Source of the DNA: Actinomycetota bacterium
Lineage (GTDB): Bacteria > Actinomycetota > Actinomycetes > S36-B12
DNA: 8,910 bases
Direction: 5' to 3'
Assembly: GCA_009702725.1 (NCBI GenBank)
Contig: WLHM01000037.1
Span: forward strand, 1-8,910
Each line of letters starts with the position of its first letter. The first letter of the stretch is position 1. A program made the translations under genes and the position numbers. Shown here piece after piece: positions 1 through 7,073 of this stretch. Under the pieces are notes generated by a model that was not told the DNA's origin, searched no databases, and saw only the letters and a program-made list of their open reading frames with translations.

Positions 1-491
1 ACGGGGTGCTGCTCTCGCCGGGCCCGGGGACACCGGAGGATGCCGGCGTCTGCCTTGACATCGTGAACAAGTGTGGCGGCTACGTCCCAATTTTGGGCGG
101 CTGCCGCGGCCACCAAGTGATTGCGGTTGCCTACGGCGCGACTGTTGGCCGAGCACCCGAATTAGTGCATGGCAAGACTTCACTTGTTCAACACCACGAT
201 CAAGGGGTACTCGCGGGGCTCCCGAACCCATTCATCGCAACGCGTTACCACTCACTCGCCGTTGATCCAGCGACAGTGCCGGCGGTGCTCGAGGTGACAG
301 GCACCACCGAATCCGGGGTGATCATGGCAATCCGCCATCGCTCTCTACCCGTCGAGGGCGTGCAGTTTCATCCTGAATCAGTATTGACCGAGGGCGGACA
401 TCAACTGCTTGCCAATTGGCTAGTTACCTGTGGCTCCCCCGGGGCACTCGCAATGAGTGTTGGTCTTGCACCAGTTGTTGGGCACGCTTAA
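1..491 (+). CDS. pabA: PabA/TrpG-type glutamine amidotransferase subunit, 5' end missing
   Basis: This is the glutaminase component of aminodeoxychorismate or anthranilate synthase. It would release ammonia from glutamine for the chorismate-using partner in folate or tryptophan synthesis, in the cytoplasm. The frame is open to the window edge, so the start lies outside; the GTG at 6 is an internal valine (GVLLSPGPGTPE). Numbering from that codon, visible family marks are the oxyanion-strand SPGPGTP, nucleophile Cys33, HGKTS (55-59), RYHSL (80-84), and the His122/Glu124 pair in QFHPES. The whole stretch reads like Mycobacterium Rv0013 and ends on TAA. The nucleophile elbow is GGCRGHQ where the family normally has GVCLGHQ, which is unusual (see findings). 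Convergence on pknB matches the standard actinobacterial order. Sequence alone does not separate PabA from TrpG; some organisms use one subunit for both. Confidence 0.93.
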   Translation, partial: GVLLSPGPGTPEDAGVCLDIVNKCGGYVPILGGCRGHQVIAVAYGATVGRAPELVHGKTSLVQHHDQGVLAGLPNPFIATRYHSLAVDPATVPAVLEVTGTTESGVIMAIRHRSLPVEGVQFHPESVLTEGGHQLLANWLVTCGSPGALAMSVGLAPVVGHA

Positions 492-509
492 TACGTCAGT
501 CGAACACAC

Positions 510-2306
510 CTAACCGGTTGGTGTCGGTGTTGGTGTCGGTGTCGGTGTCGGTGTTGGCGTGGGCACCGGCACGGGTACCGGCGCTGGTTCAGACGGGAAC
601 GGTTCAAATGTTGGTTCGGCCGTCGGCTCGGGGGCGATTGCCACGGTAATAGTTACCAAGGTGCCGCGTTCAACGGCGGTACCAGGTAGTGGGCTTTGCG
701 CAAGGACGGTACCCGGTGCAACGGTGTCGTCGGCTTGCTGAACTACTTGGGCATCGAGGCCGGCTTGCACGAGATCACTTCGGGCCTGCGCTTCACTAAC
801 ACCGATCACGGCGGGCACGCGCACTTGCCCGGAGGAAACACTGATCGAAATCATGGAGCCGGCTTCAATCTGTGTTCCCTCGGGAGGATCCTGCGCGAGC
901 ACGTAACCGGTTGGCTGGCTTGAGGCCTTCTCTTTAATGGTGCCCAGTTGCAGGTTGGCATCACTAAGTGCAAGACGGACAGAGTCAAGGGAGGTAAGCC
1001 CGACTAGTTGCGGCACCGTGGCCTGCTCCAAGCCCCCGCTGATAGTGACATTCACCGCTTGATTTTGTTCGAGTGATTCACCAGCTGCTGGCTGCTGCGC
1101 GATGATCGTGCCCGATGGCCGATCTGAAACCTCTGGAGTTTGCGCACCTAGACGCAGTTGGAAATCATCAAGTGCGTTGGTGGCTTGCTCAATGGTCAAC
1201 CCATCCAGGTTCGGCACTTGTACTTTGTTAACGGTTGCCGCCCCGAAAACAAATCGGGCGATGAGTACCGCCCCCAAGATGGCGCCGACAATTGCAACGA
1301 TGCTAATAATGGTGAAGCCAATGCGCCGACCTGTTTTACTCTTACCCCGATAAGTTGGTTGCTGTTGTATGCCAGCCGCTGCCACCGGTGTCAACTGCTG
1401 GGTTTGATCAATGGTGATCATCGGAACAGCAGCTGTTACGGGGGAGCCAGCAATCGCCCGCTCAACGTCAGCGCGAAATTCGGCAGCGGTCTGATATCGA
1501 TCATCAGGGCTCTTGGCTAGAGCGCGCAACACCACCGCGTCAACTTCTGGGGTAACCCCAGGGTCTACCTGCGATGGTGGTGTTGGCATCTCGGAGACAT
1601 GTTGGTAGGCGATCGATACGGGTGAGTCACCGGTAAATGGTGGTTTGCCTGTTAGTAGTTCGTAGAGCAGAACACTTGCGGAGTAGAGATCACTGCGCGC
1701 ATCGACGACTTCACCGCGCGCTTGTTCAGGGGATAAGTACTGCGCTGTACCCATCACCGACTGAGCTGCTGTCATGGTTGCGGTGTTGGTGTCGTTCATC
1801 GCGCGAGCGATACCGAAATCCATGACCTTGACATCACCGGTGCGGGTAAGCATCACGTTGGCAGGCTTGATATCGCGATGCACTATGCCGTGTCGATGTG
1901 CATAATCCAATGCCGACAGCACGCCGGCGCTTATCTCAAGGGCTCGTTCAGGTAGCAAACGCCGCCCACTTGCGAGTAGTTGGCGAAGCGTCATGCCATC
2001 GACGTACTCCATAACGATGTAAGGCACGATCACTGCGGTCTCACCTTCACCCATCAAGGTGTCTTCACCGGTGTCGTAGACGGCGACGATATTTGGGTGA
2101 TTCAAGGCCGCAGCAGATTGCGCCTCGCGACGAAAACGGGCTTGAAATGATGGATCGCGGGCGAGGTCGGGCCGAAGAATCTTTACTGCCACTCGCCGGC
2201 CAAGGCGCAGGTCGCGGCCTTCGTGCACCTCGGCCATGCCACCGCGGCCGATAACTTCGCCGATCTGGTACCGGTCACCGAGCATCCGGCCAGGTTCGGT
2301 GGTCAT
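510..2306 (-). CDS. pknB: PknB, membrane Ser/Thr protein kinase with three PASTA domains
   Basis: This is the master Ser/Thr kinase of cell growth and division; the family phosphorylates wall-synthesis and FHA proteins. It has 598 residues. The cytoplasmic kinase domain (about 12-285) shows the glycine loop GRGGMAEV (20-27), Lys42, Glu61, HRDIKPAN (143-150, catalytic Asp145), DFG (163-165) and GTAQYLSPEQ (186-195). A juxtamembrane linker leads to one membrane helix (about 330-355). Three PASTA repeats follow (about 361-424, 428-493, 495-556), then a roughly 40-residue Pro/Thr/Glu-rich tail. M. tuberculosis PknB has four PASTA repeats and no such tail. The ATG at 2306 fits the family N-terminus; its ribosome site is weak (GAGA, 10-nt spacing). 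It is last in the operon, 54 bp after pbpA including the pbpA stop region, with no pknA between. Kinase identity is near certain; substrates are inferred from the family. Confidence 0.97.
   Translation of the reverse strand: MTTEPGRMLGDRYQIGEVIGRGGMAEVHEGRDLRLGRRVAVKILRPDLARDPSFQARFRREAQSAAALNHPNIVAVYDTGEDTLMGEGETAVIVPYIVMEYVDGMTLRQLLASGRRLLPERALEISAGVLSALDYAHRHGIVHRDIKPANVMLTRTGDVKVMDFGIARAMNDTNTATMTAAQSVMGTAQYLSPEQARGEVVDARSDLYSASVLLYELLTGKPPFTGDSPVSIAYQHVSEMPTPPSQVDPGVTPEVDAVVLRALAKSPDDRYQTAAEFRADVERAIAGSPVTAAVPMITIDQTQQLTPVAAAGIQQQPTYRGKSKTGRRIGFTIISIVAIVGAILGAVLIARFVFGAATVNKVQVPNLDGLTIEQATNALDDFQLRLGAQTPEVSDRPSGTIIAQQPAAGESLEQNQAVNVTISGGLEQATVPQLVGLTSLDSVRLALSDANLQLGTIKEKASSQPTGYVLAQDPPEGTQIEAGSMISISVSSGQVRVPAVIGVSEAQARSDLVQAGLDAQVVQQADDTVAPGTVLAQSPLPGTAVERGTLVTITVAIAPEPTAEPTFEPFPSEPAPVPVPVPTPTPTPTPTPTPTPTG
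520..579. repeat. Hexanucleotide tandem repeat encoding the Pro-Thr tail of PknB
   Basis: Six consecutive plus-strand hexamers, GGTGTC or GGTGTT, fill 520-555. More degenerate copies (GGCGTG, GGCACC, GGCACG, GGTACC) continue to 579. On the minus strand each unit encodes Pro plus Thr (later Pro plus Val), giving the PknB C-terminus. Because the unit is six bases, gain or loss of copies keeps the frame and only changes tail length. Confidence 0.85.
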
Positions 2307-2320
2307 GGGCCCATCATCTC

Positions 2321-2339
2321 AGGGTTCGGCGAAAACCCT
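2321..2339 (-). promoter_or_regulatory. Hairpin between pbpA and pknB, just upstream of the pknB ribosome site
   Basis: AGGGTT (2321-2326) and AACCCT (2334-2339) form a perfect 6-bp inverted repeat with a 7-nt loop in the only sizeable gap inside the operon. It has no U-run after it, so it is not a standard terminator. It lies next to the weak GAGA ribosome site of pknB and could modulate pknB translation or mark an RNA processing point. The structure is seen; the function is a guess. Confidence 0.35.
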
Positions 2340-2358
2340 TGGACCTGCGCGGTGCCCA

Positions 2359-3804
2359 TCAGCGAAGTACCGCCTTCATGACCTCTCGGGCGATCGGTGC
2401 GGCTAAACCATTGCCGCTAATCTCGGTGGCCCCGGACTCTTCAATAACGACGGCGACCGCCACCTTTGGTGACTGGGCAGGGGCGAAGGCCACAAACCAG
2501 GCGACCGCCGGGCGCTCATTGTCGGTCTCGGCTGTGCCCGTTTTGCCGGCGACTCGCACCCCTGATATTTGAGCGTTACTGCCGGTGCCGTTTTCCACCA
2601 CGTTGACCATCATCTCGGTGAGTTGGGCGGCATTAAGTGGTGTCATCGCATCGGCGTATCTAATTGGGTCGGTGGTTTGCAGGATCGCTAGGTCAGGGCC
2701 GCGCACCTCTTGCACCAGGTAGGGCTGCATGGTCACGCCGTTATTACCGATGGCGGCACCGACCATTGCCATCTGCAACGCGGTGGCCCGCACCTCGAAC
2801 TGCCCGATGGCACTAAGTGCCGTCTGGGGTTCATCAAGTTCGGCGGGGAAACGCGAGGTTGCCGCCTTCAGCGGGATCTGAAAACCTTTATCGAAACCCA
2901 TAAGCTCGGCTTGCTTTCTAAGGGCTTCATCTCCCAATTGCACACCGAGCCACGCGAAAGCGGTATTACATGAGATCGCTAAAGCCTGCTTCAAAGTAAC
3001 TTTGCCGTCTGGTCCGCACTCCTTGCGATTCCAGTTGTTTAATTCACTCGTTGAAAGTGGCAGCCGATACGAAGCCGGCCCCGGCAGGATTGAATCAGGC
3101 GTGTAGAGACCAGACGCGAGAGCCGCCGCAGCCGTAACCAGTTTGAAGGTTGAACCAGGTGGATTTAGTGCGACGATTGGACGATTCAGTAGCGGTTTCG
3201 CCGGATCAGATTTGAGCTCTTCATAGTAGGTACGGATGGCTTCTGGGTCTTGACTCGTTAAGAGATTTGGATCGAATGAAGGTGATTGCACCGATGCCAA
3301 GATCCGACCCGTCGCCGGTTCAATCGCGACGACTGCGCCGACCTTGCCCTTAAGGCCCTTAAATGCTGCTTCCTGCGCCGCCGCATCAATGGTGGTGGTT
3401 ACTGCGCCGCCCACCGGTTGACGACCGGCGAATAATTGCGAGAGCCGGTCAACGAAGAACAGATCAGATTTTCCCGTGAGTACTCTATTTTCCGTGCGCT
3501 CAAGGCCGGTGGCACCATAAATCAACGAGTAGAACCCTGTTATCGGCGCATATAGCGGACCATCGTCATAGGTGCGCAAATAACGCAGGGTGTTGCCCGT
3601 CTCAACTGATCTTGCCGCGGGATTCGCGCCGACAAGTATCGGCCCGCGCTCGCGGTCGTACTCGGCAAGGAGTAATCGCTGATTGCCGGGCCGTTCGCGA
3701 TAATCGCGCGCGAGTACAACCTGAATAACGGTGATGTTTACCAAGAGTGCAACAAGCATCAAGGCGAGCACTACGCCAATGCGTCGAATCTGCCTGCTCA
3801 TCAT
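2359..3804 (-). CDS. pbpA: PbpA, class B penicillin-binding protein (peptidoglycan transpeptidase)
   Basis: This is a membrane-anchored D,D-transpeptidase that crosslinks peptidoglycan peptides outside the membrane; it works beside RodA. With the ATG at 3804 it has 481 residues, close to Mycobacterium PbpA (491). A membrane anchor (about 10-33) is followed by an N-terminal non-catalytic domain and the transpeptidase domain (about 155-480). The three penicillin-binding motifs are intact: STFK (Ser218, Lys221) within NPPGSTFK, SCN (278-280), and KTGT (421-424). The N-terminal stretch NQRLLLAEYDRERG and ITGFYS are also typical of this family. A TTG at 3837 would extend the frame into rodA, but the ATG at 3804 has a GAG eight bases upstream and gives the usual start MMSRQIRRIG next to the anchor; ATG 3801 is an equal-frame alternative. 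It lies 16 bp after the rodA stop, so co-transcription is very likely. Confidence 0.96.
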   Translation of the reverse strand: MMSRQIRRIGVVLALMLVALLVNITVIQVVLARDYRERPGNQRLLLAEYDRERGPILVGANPAARSVETGNTLRYLRTYDDGPLYAPITGFYSLIYGATGLERTENRVLTGKSDLFFVDRLSQLFAGRQPVGGAVTTTIDAAAQEAAFKGLKGKVGAVVAIEPATGRILASVQSPSFDPNLLTSQDPEAIRTYYEELKSDPAKPLLNRPIVALNPPGSTFKLVTAAAALASGLYTPDSILPGPASYRLPLSTSELNNWNRKECGPDGKVTLKQALAISCNTAFAWLGVQLGDEALRKQAELMGFDKGFQIPLKAATSRFPAELDEPQTALSAIGQFEVRATALQMAMVGAAIGNNGVTMQPYLVQEVRGPDLAILQTTDPIRYADAMTPLNAAQLTEMMVNVVENGTGSNAQISGVRVAGKTGTAETDNERPAVAWFVAFAPAQSPKVAVAVVIEESGATEISGNGLAAPIAREVMKAVLR

Positions 3805-3820
3805 GGTGTTAGCTCGTACT

Positions 3821-5221
3821 TCACACGCGCCGCACAACTTGAGTCAACGCGTCATCGGCATCGATTTGATGAATCTCAGGACGCCGGGCCCGATCAGAAA
3901 TCCTTAACAGGAGGGCCACAATCACCCAGTTGGCCACCAATGAGGAGCCCCCGTATGACAGGAATGGGGTGGTCAGGCCGGTGAGTGGGATCAAGCGCGT
4001 AACACCACCGACGATCACAAATACCTGCAGTGCCAACGTAATTGAGAGGCCGGCTGCCAGGAGTTGCCCAAATGAGTCGCGCACTGAAACTGCGGTGCGC
4101 AGGCCGCGCTCTATGAGTACCGCGTAAAGCAAAAGTAACGCGAACATGCCGGTCAATCCAAGTTCTTCACCAATGGCCGCGACGATAAAGTCGGTGTTCG
4201 CGAATGGCACGAAGTTCGGAAATCCCTGCCCCAAACCAGCCCCCATGATGCCGCCGTTGGCGAACCCATAGAGGGATTGCACAATCTGATAACCACTCGT
4301 GTCGGCATATGACCAAGGATCAAGCCAAACGATCACGCGGTTGTGAACGTGATCGAAGAATTGATAGGCCAAGAGCGCACCGATTGCGAAGAAAATCGAG
4401 CCCAGGATCAACCAAGACCTGCGTTGGGTCGCGATGTAAAGCATCGTGATGAACAGGCCGAAGAAAAGAAGTGAGGTACCAAGGTCGCGCTCGAAAACCA
4501 GAACCCCAAGGGAGACAACCCAAGCGATAAAGAGGGGTCCTAGGTCACGAATCTGCGGGAACCCAAGGCCGAGGAATTTGCTACGCACCAAGGCCAATGA
4601 GTCACGCTTAACAACTAAGTAGCCCGCGAAGAATAAAGTCAACAGGATTTTCGCTGCCTCGGCCGGCTGAAAAGAGAATCCTCCGATGCGCACCCAAAGG
4701 GTAGCGCCGTTGACCGTGGTGCCGATTATTGGAGCCAGTGGCAGGACAAGCAAGAGGAGACCGAGTAACCCAAATGAGTAGGTGTAGCGCTGCAGCCGGC
4801 GATGGTCTTTAACCAGCACTAACACCGCGACAAACAGCACCACTGCAATTGCGAACCAGGTCAGTTGCGCATAAACGTCTGGCGTCGGCTGCGGTGCGCT
4901 GTTTCGCTCAGCCCGCTGCGCTGAGGCCACGTCAATTCGGTAGATCATCACTAGGCCAAGAATCGTGAGCAAGGTGGCTACCGGCAATAACAACGGATCG
5001 GCGTACCGAGCCTTAATGCGCACCACTATGTGCATCACAAGTGCAAGTGCCCCGACCACCCCGACCGTGACCCAAAGACGACTAGGGGTGCCTTCACCTG
5101 TTGCCCAACCAACCTGAAGGGTTCCGAGAACACCAAGTGCCCACGCGCAGCCAAGCAGCATCAGCTCAGCGCCGCGGCGACTAGGTTGCCGCCTTGCCAA
5201 CTGCTGAGAGCCCACACTCAC
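3821..5221 (-). CDS. rodA: RodA, SEDS-family peptidoglycan glycosyltransferase
   Basis: This polytopic membrane enzyme polymerises lipid II into glycan strands and pairs with the class B PBP encoded next. Starting at GTG 5221 it has 466 residues, near the 469 of Mycobacterium RodA, and shows about ten or more hydrophobic segments. SEDS marks, numbered from that GTG, are WVRIGGFSFQPAE (176-188), FERDLGTSL (243-251), the TDFI loop with the presumed catalytic Asp344 followed by EELGLTG, and PLTGLTTPFLSYGGSS (412-427). The start is decided by sequence: GTG overlaps the pstP stop as GTGA and has GGAG seven bases upstream, whereas the upstream ATG at 5266 would overlap pstP by 49 bp. The 4-bp overlap implies translational coupling to the phosphatase. 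FtsW belongs to the same family, but the position and the pairing with PbpA favour RodA. Confidence 0.95.
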   Translation of the reverse strand: MSVGSQQLARRQPSRRGAELMLLGCAWALGVLGTLQVGWATGEGTPSRLWVTVGVVGALALVMHIVVRIKARYADPLLLPVATLLTILGLVMIYRIDVASAQRAERNSAPQPTPDVYAQLTWFAIAVVLFVAVLVLVKDHRRLQRYTYSFGLLGLLLLVLPLAPIIGTTVNGATLWVRIGGFSFQPAEAAKILLTLFFAGYLVVKRDSLALVRSKFLGLGFPQIRDLGPLFIAWVVSLGVLVFERDLGTSLLFFGLFITMLYIATQRRSWLILGSIFFAIGALLAYQFFDHVHNRVIVWLDPWSYADTSGYQIVQSLYGFANGGIMGAGLGQGFPNFVPFANTDFIVAAIGEELGLTGMFALLLLYAVLIERGLRTAVSVRDSFGQLLAAGLSITLALQVFVIVGGVTRLIPLTGLTTPFLSYGGSSLVANWVIVALLLRISDRARRPEIHQIDADDALTQVVRRV

Positions 5222-6591
5222 GAAGTTGCTCCAGGGCACCCATTGGGGGGCGTCAAACTCTGGCAACTCGCCGCGCGCGATTGCAGTTCAAAGACAATGC
5301 GCTCAGCATCGGTGGAGTCACCGGCGGGGATGCCTTTGCTGACCAGCTCTTGATCAAAGAGGGGTAGTGAACCAACTATCAGCCCGGTGTCGGTTGATAT
5401 GGCGGAGAGTGGAACACCGACGAGAGTTCCTGGCACACCGTTGTAAATGGCGACGGTACCGGTGCCGGGGTTACCGTTAACAGATACGTACCACTGCGAG
5501 TCCAGCCAAGTGCGTGCGATTAACACGCTGCTGCCTATTGCACCTAACACCAAAAAGATTGCGATGACACTGATAAGAACAGTGCGGCGGCGCACACTGC
5601 GCTGGTCTGCTTTGGCAGTGTCCGCGAGGGATTCGCGGTAGGCGCGCTCGGCGGCAGGCACCACCAAATCGGAGTCAATAAGGGCCTGTGGTGCAGTTGG
5701 AGGCCCACCGACAACTCGAGCCTGGGCATCAGGGCGGTCAGGGTCAAGTTGGGCATCGTGGGGGAAGCGCACATTAGGCAACCGCAATCGCACCCGCGGC
5801 TCACCGGCTGCTCCAACAACCACAGGCATGACCGGCTCATCATCATCAATAACGCCGTCGGCAAGTTCTGGGACTTCAACAACATCTGCGATTACCACGG
5901 TGACGTTATCTGGAGCACCGCGCTCGAGCGCAAAATCAACCAAAGCGGTTACGCAACCGGTTGGGTCACCTTGGGCGAGAATTTCGGCAATCTCATCAAA
6001 ACTCAAAACCCCAGACAAACCGTCTGAGCAAAGTAGATAACGATCACCAACATGGGCTTCACGCATTGATAAATCAGGCTCGACGGGATTGATGCCGTCG
6101 ACCGCTCGCATCAGTAGTGATCGCTTTGGGTGTACTGCTGCATCAGCCGGGGAAAGACTTCCCCCATCGATCAGGGATTGGACATAAGTGTGGTCGTGCG
6201 TCAATTGCACAAAATCATTTTCGCGGAGTAGATATGCGCGCGAATCACCAACGTGCACAAGTGCGATGCGATCTCCGAGCCAATAGATACCCGTGACGGT
6301 GGTACCCATACCCGTTAGTTCTGGGTCAGCGGAAATAACATCACCTATTGCGATACCAATGTCGTCGATGGCATCGGCAAGTGCGCCCAACACATCGTTT
6401 ACTTCGGGTGGGCTGTCTTCAAGATTCGCAACCGTTGCCACCGCAGAAGCCGAGGCCAGTTCACCAGCTGCATGGCCTCCCATGCCATCGGCAACAAGTA
6501 GAAGTCTCGGGCTGGCGTATCCAGAGTCCTCATTTCCGCGCCGGATTAGGCCGACATCGGAGCGGGCTGCGTAGCGAAGCTGCAGTGACAT
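5218..6591 (-). CDS. pstP: PstP, membrane PP2C-type Ser/Thr phosphatase
   Basis: This is a metal-dependent phosphatase that dephosphorylates PknB and its targets, facing the cytoplasm. It has 457 residues. The PPM catalytic domain (about 1-238) shows GNED (19-22), VADGMGGHAAGE (33-44, metal-ligand Asp35), GTTV (96-99), GDSRAY (115-120), CSDG (188-191, Asp190) and PDN (227-229, Asp228). These are the expected metal-binding residues. A charged linker (about 240-335) leads to one membrane helix (about 337-359) and a roughly 100-residue outer domain beginning QWYVSVNG, which resembles the outer domain of mycobacterial PstP (YFVGVDG). Two cysteines, 443 and 452, lie near the outer C-terminus and could form a disulfide. 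The ATG at 6591 has AGAGG nine bases upstream and follows the fhaB stop by 6 bp. Its end overlaps the rodA start. The M. tuberculosis protein is longer (514 residues), mostly through the linker and tail. Confidence 0.97.
   Translation of the reverse strand: MSLQLRYAARSDVGLIRRGNEDSGYASPRLLLVADGMGGHAAGELASASAVATVANLEDSPPEVNDVLGALADAIDDIGIAIGDVISADPELTGMGTTVTGIYWLGDRIALVHVGDSRAYLLRENDFVQLTHDHTYVQSLIDGGSLSPADAAVHPKRSLLMRAVDGINPVEPDLSMREAHVGDRYLLCSDGLSGVLSFDEIAEILAQGDPTGCVTALVDFALERGAPDNVTVVIADVVEVPELADGVIDDDEPVMPVVVGAAGEPRVRLRLPNVRFPHDAQLDPDRPDAQARVVGGPPTAPQALIDSDLVVPAAERAYRESLADTAKADQRSVRRRTVLISVIAIFLVLGAIGSSVLIARTWLDSQWYVSVNGNPGTGTVAIYNGVPGTLVGVPLSAISTDTGLIVGSLPLFDQELVSKGIPAGDSTDAERIVFELQSRAASCQSLTPPNGCPGATS
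5229..5232 (-). promoter_or_regulatory. Ribosome binding site that fixes the rodA start
   Basis: GGAG on the minus strand lies inside the last pstP codons, seven bases before the GTG at 5219-5221. This supports the GTGA stop/start overlap rather than the farther upstream ATG. Confidence 0.75.
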
Positions 6592-6597
6592 CTCGCC

Positions 6598-7071
6598 CTA
6601 CCTCTGTAACTGCAAAGTTGTCCGGCCAACTCGAAGTGGCACGCCGACCGGGAGCACGGTCGGAGTTGTGATTCGTGTTCTATCTATCCAGGTGCCATTT
6701 GTTGAACCTAGGTCTTCAACAACCCAAGCGCCTTCGGATGGATAAACCCGAGCATGTCGGCTCGATGCGTAATCGTCTTCAATGACGACGGTCGAGTCAG
6801 GGGCGCGACCGATGGTCACCTGGGCGGTATTTAGTGGGATCACCGTGCCGGTAAGTGGCCCTTCGGTGACAACGAGTTTCGTGCCGCGCACTTTGGCCTG
6901 TCTAGCAACCTTGGCAGGTTTAGGGGCCTTTGGTTGCCGAGATCGACCGGTGGGCCGAGTTTCAGCAGGTTGGCGCAGATCTTTGCGCAACACCAAGACG
7001 GTCAGTAGCACAAATAACCACAGCAGGCCCAAGAAGGCCAGGCGGATGAGGGTGAGCGCGAGCTCGGACAC
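6598..7071 (-). CDS. fhaB: FhaB, membrane-anchored FHA-domain protein
   Basis: This small phosphothreonine-binding adaptor belongs to the PknB pathway; the mycobacterial relative (also called FipA) is a division-associated protein. It has 157 residues against 155 in M. tuberculosis. A single N-terminal membrane segment (about 5-28) is followed by a basic, Pro/Lys-rich linker (about 30-63) and a C-terminal FHA domain (about 65-155). The phosphopeptide-binding residues are present: Gly88-Arg89, SSRHAR (103-108) and LGSTNGT (121-127). The start is GTG, two bases after the fhaA stop, with GGAG nine bases upstream inside the end of fhaA, so the two adaptor genes are tightly coupled. Binding partners are inferred from the family, not visible here. 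Confidence 0.95.
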   Translation of the reverse strand: MSELALTLIRLAFLGLLWLFVLLTVLVLRKDLRQPAETRPTGRSRQPKAPKPAKVARQAKVRGTKLVVTEGPLTGTVIPLNTAQVTIGRAPDSTVVIEDDYASSRHARVYPSEGAWVVEDLGSTNGTWIDRTRITTPTVLPVGVPLRVGRTTLQLQR

Positions 7072-7073
7072 GA

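Noticed and set aside
445..473. Two small inverted repeats (CACTC/GAGTG and TGGT/ACCA) near the end of pabA as a terminator for the convergent genes
   Set aside because: The stems are only 4-5 bp, lie within coding sequence, and have no U-run in either direction.
492..509. A bidirectional terminator between pabA and pknB
   Set aside because: The 18-bp gap contains no inverted repeat; transcripts probably overlap at their 3' ends, but nothing in the sequence shows a specific device.
559..923. Plus-strand open frames opposite the PknB PASTA and tail region
   Set aside because: They overlap a well-supported gene, mirror its repetitive composition, and have no ribosome site or recognisable protein features.
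5222..5266. ATG at 5266 as the rodA start
   Set aside because: It would overlap pstP by 49 bp, adds 15 residues not expected in the family, and the GTG at 5221 has a well-spaced GGAG.
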